This document shows positions 60,709-64,000 of a stretch of 64,000 nucleotides of DNA, piece after piece. The stretch covers positions 1,685,380 to 1,749,379 of the forward strand of contig NZ_CP088017.1 in NCBI RefSeq assembly GCF_021049285.1, in the 5' to 3' direction. The DNA is from Ruania halotolerans (GTDB lineage Bacteria; Actinomycetota; Actinomycetes; Actinomycetales; Beutenbergiaceae). Below the pieces are notes generated by a model. That model saw only the letters and a program-made list of their open reading frames with translations. It was not told the origin of the DNA and did no database searches. Each line of letters starts with the position of its first letter. The stretch's first letter is position 1. The position numbers and the translations under genes are program-made.

Positions 60709-62367
60709 ATGAATCGTGCACAGAAGCCTGCCCTTGTCGCTCTCGGCGCCCTGGTGCTGACCGCCGCACTTGGGCCGGTCTCCGCCATGGCAGCGCCCCC
60801 GGAGGAGTGTGGTGAAGCGCCGAGCTGCACCGAACGGTTCGAGGTGACCGGTGTGCCGGAACTGTGGACCGTCCCTGAGGGTGTCGACGAGCTCTCGTTG
60901 ACCGTCGCCGCAGGCGCCGGCGGGAGTTACTTCTCGGACGGCGGTGCCGGCGGGCAGGTTGAAGCCACGGTGTCCGTTGAACCCGGTGACCAGTTGGCCT
61001 TCATCGTCGGCGACCGAGGGCAGAACAGTAACCTCGGTGGAGCCGGCGGGTACGGCGGCGGCGCCGGCAGCTTCGGCAACGGGTATGGCGGCGGCGGTGG
61101 CGGAGGCAGCTTCGTCTTTGCTGAGGACGCCGGGTCGTGGAGCCCGATGCTAGTTGCAGGTGGCGGCGGTGGAGGTGCCGGGGACGAGAACGCGCCGGGC
61201 ACCTACGACGGCGCGGGATTCGGTGGCGCGGGCGGGTTCGTCGGTGACGGGGCCGACGCCGCTGCCGCGAGTACCGGCAACCACGTGGCAGGAGCGACGG
61301 TCTCCGCTGCCGGCTATTCCGCCGGCACAGTCGCTGCGTTCGACGGCGCCGCGCTACTCGGGGGGCAGGGGCAGGGCGGCGCAATCAACAACGGAGGTGG
61401 CAGCGGCGGGGGCGGTGGTGGCTATTACGGCGGCGCGGGTAGTCAGCAATCCTTCCGAGGTGGTGGTGGCGGCTCCGGGTTCGCCGCGACCGGAGCCACC
61501 GTCATCGGTGAATCAGCCAATGAGGCAGCGGCTGGCTTCATCGAGGTCAGGTACGCGAACCTCCACACGGCGGCCACGGTCACGGCCTCCACGGAGGCCC
61601 CGCTCGCCGGTGATCCGGTGACGCTGACGGGCCAGATCAGCCAGTTCGACGTCACCGGCGGCTCGGGCACACTAGCCTTCCTCGTCACCTCTGGCGGAGA
61701 ACAGACCACCATCGGCACGGTCCCCGTGACAACTGCTGGTTCCGGACCCTTTACGGCAACCGCCGAGGTCGAGTTCGTTCCGCCCGCGTCGGGGGAGTAC
61801 TTCATCGACCTCGTCTACACCGACGACGGCGGCCATTACGACACCAGCGCTGCGGCGATCACGCTCGAGGCAGGCCAGCGCGCCACCGCGACCACGGTCG
61901 CCATCGACCCCGAGTCGCCGGTCGAGGGCGATGAGGTGGTGCTGACGGCGACGGTGACTGACGCTGAAGAAAGCGCGGCGCAAGGTGTCGGACCGATCTC
62001 CGGCACGGTGACGTTCTTCGACGGTGAGACGCAGATCGGCAGCAGTGACGTCGTCGACGGCGTGGCCGCCCTGACCTGGGAGCCGGGTGCGGGGGATTAC
62101 GACCTGCGCGCGAGTTACGCGGGTGACGCGACCTACACCGCATCGGAGGCGGAGGCGGCCCTCACTGTGACAGCACCGCCGACACCGACGCCGAGCGAGA
62201 CGCCCTCGCCGAGTCAGACACCTGAGCCGAGCGAGACTCCGACCCAGACCGAGGATCACGAGCTTGCTGAGACCGGTGGTGAGGCGATGGTTCCGGCGCT
62301 GCTCACGCTCGGTTTGCTCGCTGCCGGCGCTGTGCTCCTGATGGCACGTCGCCGTCGAGTGAGCTGA
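60709..62367 (+). CDS. Sortase-anchored surface protein with glycine-rich domain and Ig-like repeats
   Basis: The 552-residue product has a signal peptide (MNRAQKPALVALGALVLTAA to SAMAAP) and a beta-rich region. A glycine-rich domain with GGAGGYGGGAGSFGNGYGGG type runs spans about 70-285. Two Ig-like domains follow (TVTASTEAPLAGDPVTLTGQ and TVAIDPESPVEGDEVVLTAT), then a Pro/Thr/Ser/Glu linker. The sorting signal is LAETGG, then a hydrophobic helix and RRRR, the LAxTG type of class E sortases common in actinobacteria. No sortase gene is in the window. It is probably displayed on the cell wall for adhesion or ligand binding. Confidence 0.82.
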   Translation: MNRAQKPALVALGALVLTAALGPVSAMAAPPEECGEAPSCTERFEVTGVPELWTVPEGVDELSLTVAAGAGGSYFSDGGAGGQVEATVSVEPGDQLAFIVGDRGQNSNLGGAGGYGGGAGSFGNGYGGGGGGGSFVFAEDAGSWSPMLVAGGGGGGAGDENAPGTYDGAGFGGAGGFVGDGADAAAASTGNHVAGATVSAAGYSAGTVAAFDGAALLGGQGQGGAINNGGGSGGGGGGYYGGAGSQQSFRGGGGGSGFAATGATVIGESANEAAAGFIEVRYANLHTAATVTASTEAPLAGDPVTLTGQISQFDVTGGSGTLAFLVTSGGEQTTIGTVPVTTAGSGPFTATAEVEFVPPASGEYFIDLVYTDDGGHYDTSAAAITLEAGQRATATTVAIDPESPVEGDEVVLTATVTDAEESAAQGVGPISGTVTFFDGETQIGSSDVVDGVAALTWEPGAGDYDLRASYAGDATYTASEAEAALTVTAPPTPTPSETPSPSQTPEPSETPTQTEDHELAETGGEAMVPALLTLGLLAAGAVLLMARRRRVS

Positions 62368-62375
62368 CGAGCACC

Positions 62376-62413
62376 GGTCCGCGGGGCACGCTCAGCAACG
62401 AGCCCCGCGGACC
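62376..62413 (+). terminator. Strong hairpin after the surface protein gene
   Basis: GGTCCGCGGGGC (62376-62387) pairs perfectly with GCCCCGCGGACC (62402-62413) around a 14-base loop, just after the stop at 62367. Convergent with the methyltransferase gene, so it may serve both directions. No clear T run. Confidence 0.65.
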
Positions 62414-62449
62414 GTGGTCGCACTGGCCGACAACGCACGGCGCCAGTCG

Positions 62450-63058
62450 CTACGCCGAGCGCTCCAGGATCGCCACCAGGAAGCCGGCGTCGGGCGTCCA
62501 CGGCCGCAGGTCCCAGGTGGCGAGGCGCACGGACTCCGCCAACCCGGCGTCGCGGGCGTCGTCGAAGAACTCTTCTTCGGTGTAGCCGCGGCCTGTGCCG
62601 AAGCCGACCACGAGGCGGCCGTCGTCGGCGAGTGTCCCGGCCAGGTTGGTCAGTACAGTCCGCCGGGTGCTCGGTGCCAGGAACGCCATCACGTTTCCTG
62701 CCGCCACTGCCACATCGAAGCTGCCGGTGACCCCCGCCGCGGGAAGATCGAGTTCTGCCAGGTCCTGCAGCACCCACGTACAGTTCTCGAACTCCGTGCG
62801 CGCGGCCTCGATCAGCACCGGGTCGACATCCATGCCGACGACGGTGTGGCCGCGACGGGCAAGTTCGCCGCCCAGCCGGCCCGGTCCGCAGCCGGCATCC
62901 AACACGCGCGCGCCGCGGTGGAGCATCGCATCGATCATCCGCGCCTCACCGTGCAGGTCGGCGCCCTCGGCGGCCATGTCCTTGAAGCGCTGCACGTACC
63001 AGTGCGAGTGATTCGGATCGCGCTCGACCTGCTGGGTCCACAAGCTCTTCTCCACCAT
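62450..63058 (-). CDS. Class I SAM-dependent methyltransferase
   Basis: From ATG 63058 (GGGAGA upstream) the product has 202 residues. Motif I VLDAGCGPGRLGGELARRGH binds SAM, then VVGMDVDPVLIEAARTEFEN (motif II acid), and DVAVAAGNVMAFLAPSTRRT (motif IV region). The N-terminus NHSHWYVQRFKDMAAEGADL resembles small-molecule methyltransferases of the UbiE/SAM type. Substrate unknown. It is the second gene of a minus-strand pair with the alkaline-phosphatase-superfamily gene upstream. Confidence 0.85.
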   Translation of the reverse strand: MVEKSLWTQQVERDPNHSHWYVQRFKDMAAEGADLHGEARMIDAMLHRGARVLDAGCGPGRLGGELARRGHTVVGMDVDPVLIEAARTEFENCTWVLQDLAELDLPAAGVTGSFDVAVAAGNVMAFLAPSTRRTVLTNLAGTLADDGRLVVGFGTGRGYTEEEFFDDARDAGLAESVRLATWDLRPWTPDAGFLVAILERSA

Positions 63059-63179
63059 CGCACCAGTCTCCCTCACCGCCCGTGGACGCCCACCGGGAAC
63101 CGCCGCGGAGGAGGCGCCGCTACCGCGCTCCCGCGTGACGTGCCGGTCGCATCGAAGGGGCCGCGGAATCCGCTGGGGG

Positions 63180-64000
63180 TCACCGGAGGAATGCCTCCCG
63201 GAGATGCCGACCGTGGGCGCTTGAGGGCGGGCCGACGTCCAGTATCTGGCAGATCGTCGGCGCGATGTCCAGCAGCGACGGGCGGCGGAGGCGGCTGCCT
63301 CTCCGTACTCCGGCGCCGGCGATGATCAACGGCACCTCGGCCTCCTCGAGTCCGCCGTGCGAGGCGCGTCGGACGCCGTCCTGCAGGGTGGAGAAGTGGA
63401 ACGGTTCGATCGGCTCCACCACAAGATCCCCATGTTTGTCGGATGCCCCCATCCGGCCGAGCTCCCGTTCGTCGTAGACCTTGGCCACTCCATGGATCCG
63501 TTCGATCCGGCGGGCGAGCCGGGTGAGTTCGCCGCGCCCGAACGCGGCACGCACGGTGATGTCTGCCGTGCGTGGTGCACAGTAGACGACGATCTCCGCC
63601 TCGGGATCGGCAGTGCCGCCCGCGCTGACGTAGGAGACCGAGGCGCCGGTCGACTCGAGCACGCTCTGGAGTTCCGGCAGCAGCGGCTGCGTCCACTCCC
63701 GGAGACCGTGGTCGCTGGTGAGGATCACCGTGGTGGTGTCTGCGAGGCCCAGATCGGTGATCGTGTCGAGCAACCGGCCCACCTGGGTGTCCGTCTCCTC
63801 CAATGCATCCGCGAGACCGGCCCTGGCGAACCCGTTGCTGTGGAGGTAGCCATCGACTTCGCTGCTGTAGACCGCGAGGAAGTCGGGCACCTGTGGCACG
63901 GTGACCTGTTGCCCTCCTGAGAAGACGGGCTCACCGGAAAGCAGTGCGACGGCGTCGTCCACCCGGTCCGAGATGGTGCCTCCCGGCTGCGTGTACAACT
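63180..64000 (-). CDS. Alkaline-phosphatase-superfamily phosphodiesterase/nucleotide pyrophosphatase-like (5' end outside window)
   Basis: The frame is open to the right edge, so only the C-terminal 273 or so residues are seen and no start can be chosen. Motifs: DTTTVILTSDHGLREWTQPL with the metal ligands D and H of the superfamily, and the C-terminal block IIAGAGVRRGSRLRRPSLLD, IAPTICQILDVGPPSSAHGR, typical of type I phosphodiesterase/alkaline phosphatase-like enzymes. RASHGGLEEAEVPL is the last metal-site His. Relatives hydrolyse phosphodiesters or phosphonates. The N-terminal catalytic Thr/Ser region is not in the window. Confidence 0.8.
   Translation of the reverse strand, partial: LYTQPGGTISDRVDDAVALLSGEPVFSGGQQVTVPQVPDFLAVYSSEVDGYLHSNGFARAGLADALEETDTQVGRLLDTITDLGLADTTTVILTSDHGLREWTQPLLPELQSVLESTGASVSYVSAGGTADPEAEIVVYCAPRTADITVRAAFGRGELTRLARRIERIHGVAKVYDERELGRMGASDKHGDLVVEPIEPFHFSTLQDGVRRASHGGLEEAEVPLIIAGAGVRRGSRLRRPSLLDIAPTICQILDVGPPSSAHGRHLREAFLR

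Noticed and set aside
61060-61480. Glycine-rich repeats as a DNA repeat or CRISPR-like element
   Set aside because: The repeats are codon-level GGN runs inside an intact coding frame, without constant repeat and variable spacer structure.
1-64000. tRNA, rRNA, riboswitch and CRISPR signals
   Set aside because: The intergenic regions were read on both strands and none showed a cloverleaf, a conserved aptamer core or regularly spaced repeats; covariance-model searches could not be run.

Overview
The window is high-GC DNA with tightly packed genes, frequent ATGA/GTGA stop-start overlaps and many GTG starts. Together with several sugar ABC operons of the binding protein plus MalF/MalG type and an LAxTG-type surface protein, this points to an actinomycete, most likely Micrococcales (Ruania- or Beutenbergia-like). 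The placement is inferred from gene content and style, not from a marker gene. No rRNA, tRNA, CRISPR array or intact insertion sequence was seen.

Layout. 1-8800 holds housekeeping and accessory genes: the end of a dihydrofolate reductase-like gene, a secreted metallophosphoesterase, an iron-containing redox enzyme paired with a CDGSH protein, an N5-(carboxyethyl)ornithine synthase homologue behind a 45-residue Lys-rich protein, and a short PEP-utilising enzyme with two regulators and a truncated histidine phosphatase. 8953-11226 is a fused LLM flavin monooxygenase/FAD oxidase. 11397-18152 is a uronate-type operon: binding protein, two permeases, IclR regulator, enolase-superfamily dehydratase, KduI and KduD. 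18260-24297 carries an SRPBCC protein that seems to start at ATT, an SDR, an ABC-F protein, a CGNR regulator divergent from an epoxide hydrolase with shared operator repeats, and a ChbG/YdjC-like deacetylase.

24593-35553 is the most unusual metabolic locus. A LacI regulator with tandem operators is followed by a complete sugar ABC transporter, two ADP-ribosylglycohydrolase-fold proteins, a glycosidase-like protein fused to a formylglycine-generating-enzyme domain, a class III CoA transferase and a CitE-like CoA-ester lyase. The genes are nearly all overlapping, which suggests one catabolic route from an imported glycosylated compound to CoA-activated acids. No characterised pathway with this gene set is known to me.

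35665-46602 is a defence island of visibly lower GC: hsdM, hsdS, an unknown gene, hsdR, a YgjP-like metalloprotease and a large TrlF-like PHP/SMC-type ATPase, all stop-start coupled. It is followed by a 518-base stretch with little coding content.

47121-52561 is a second sugar operon (GH1-like glycosidase, two permeases, binding protein) divergent from its LacI regulator across a clear inverted operator pair. 52985-55728 holds two back-to-back toxin-antitoxin-like modules: HipBA, and an excisionase-type HTH protein with a DUF6036-type nucleotidyltransferase. 55801-60617 looks like a disrupted sugar locus: an orphan MalG-type permease, a foreign-looking membrane protein, a GH4 glycosidase and its divergent AraC regulator. 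60709-64000 holds a glycine-rich sortase-anchored protein, a methyltransferase and the end of an alkaline-phosphatase-superfamily enzyme.
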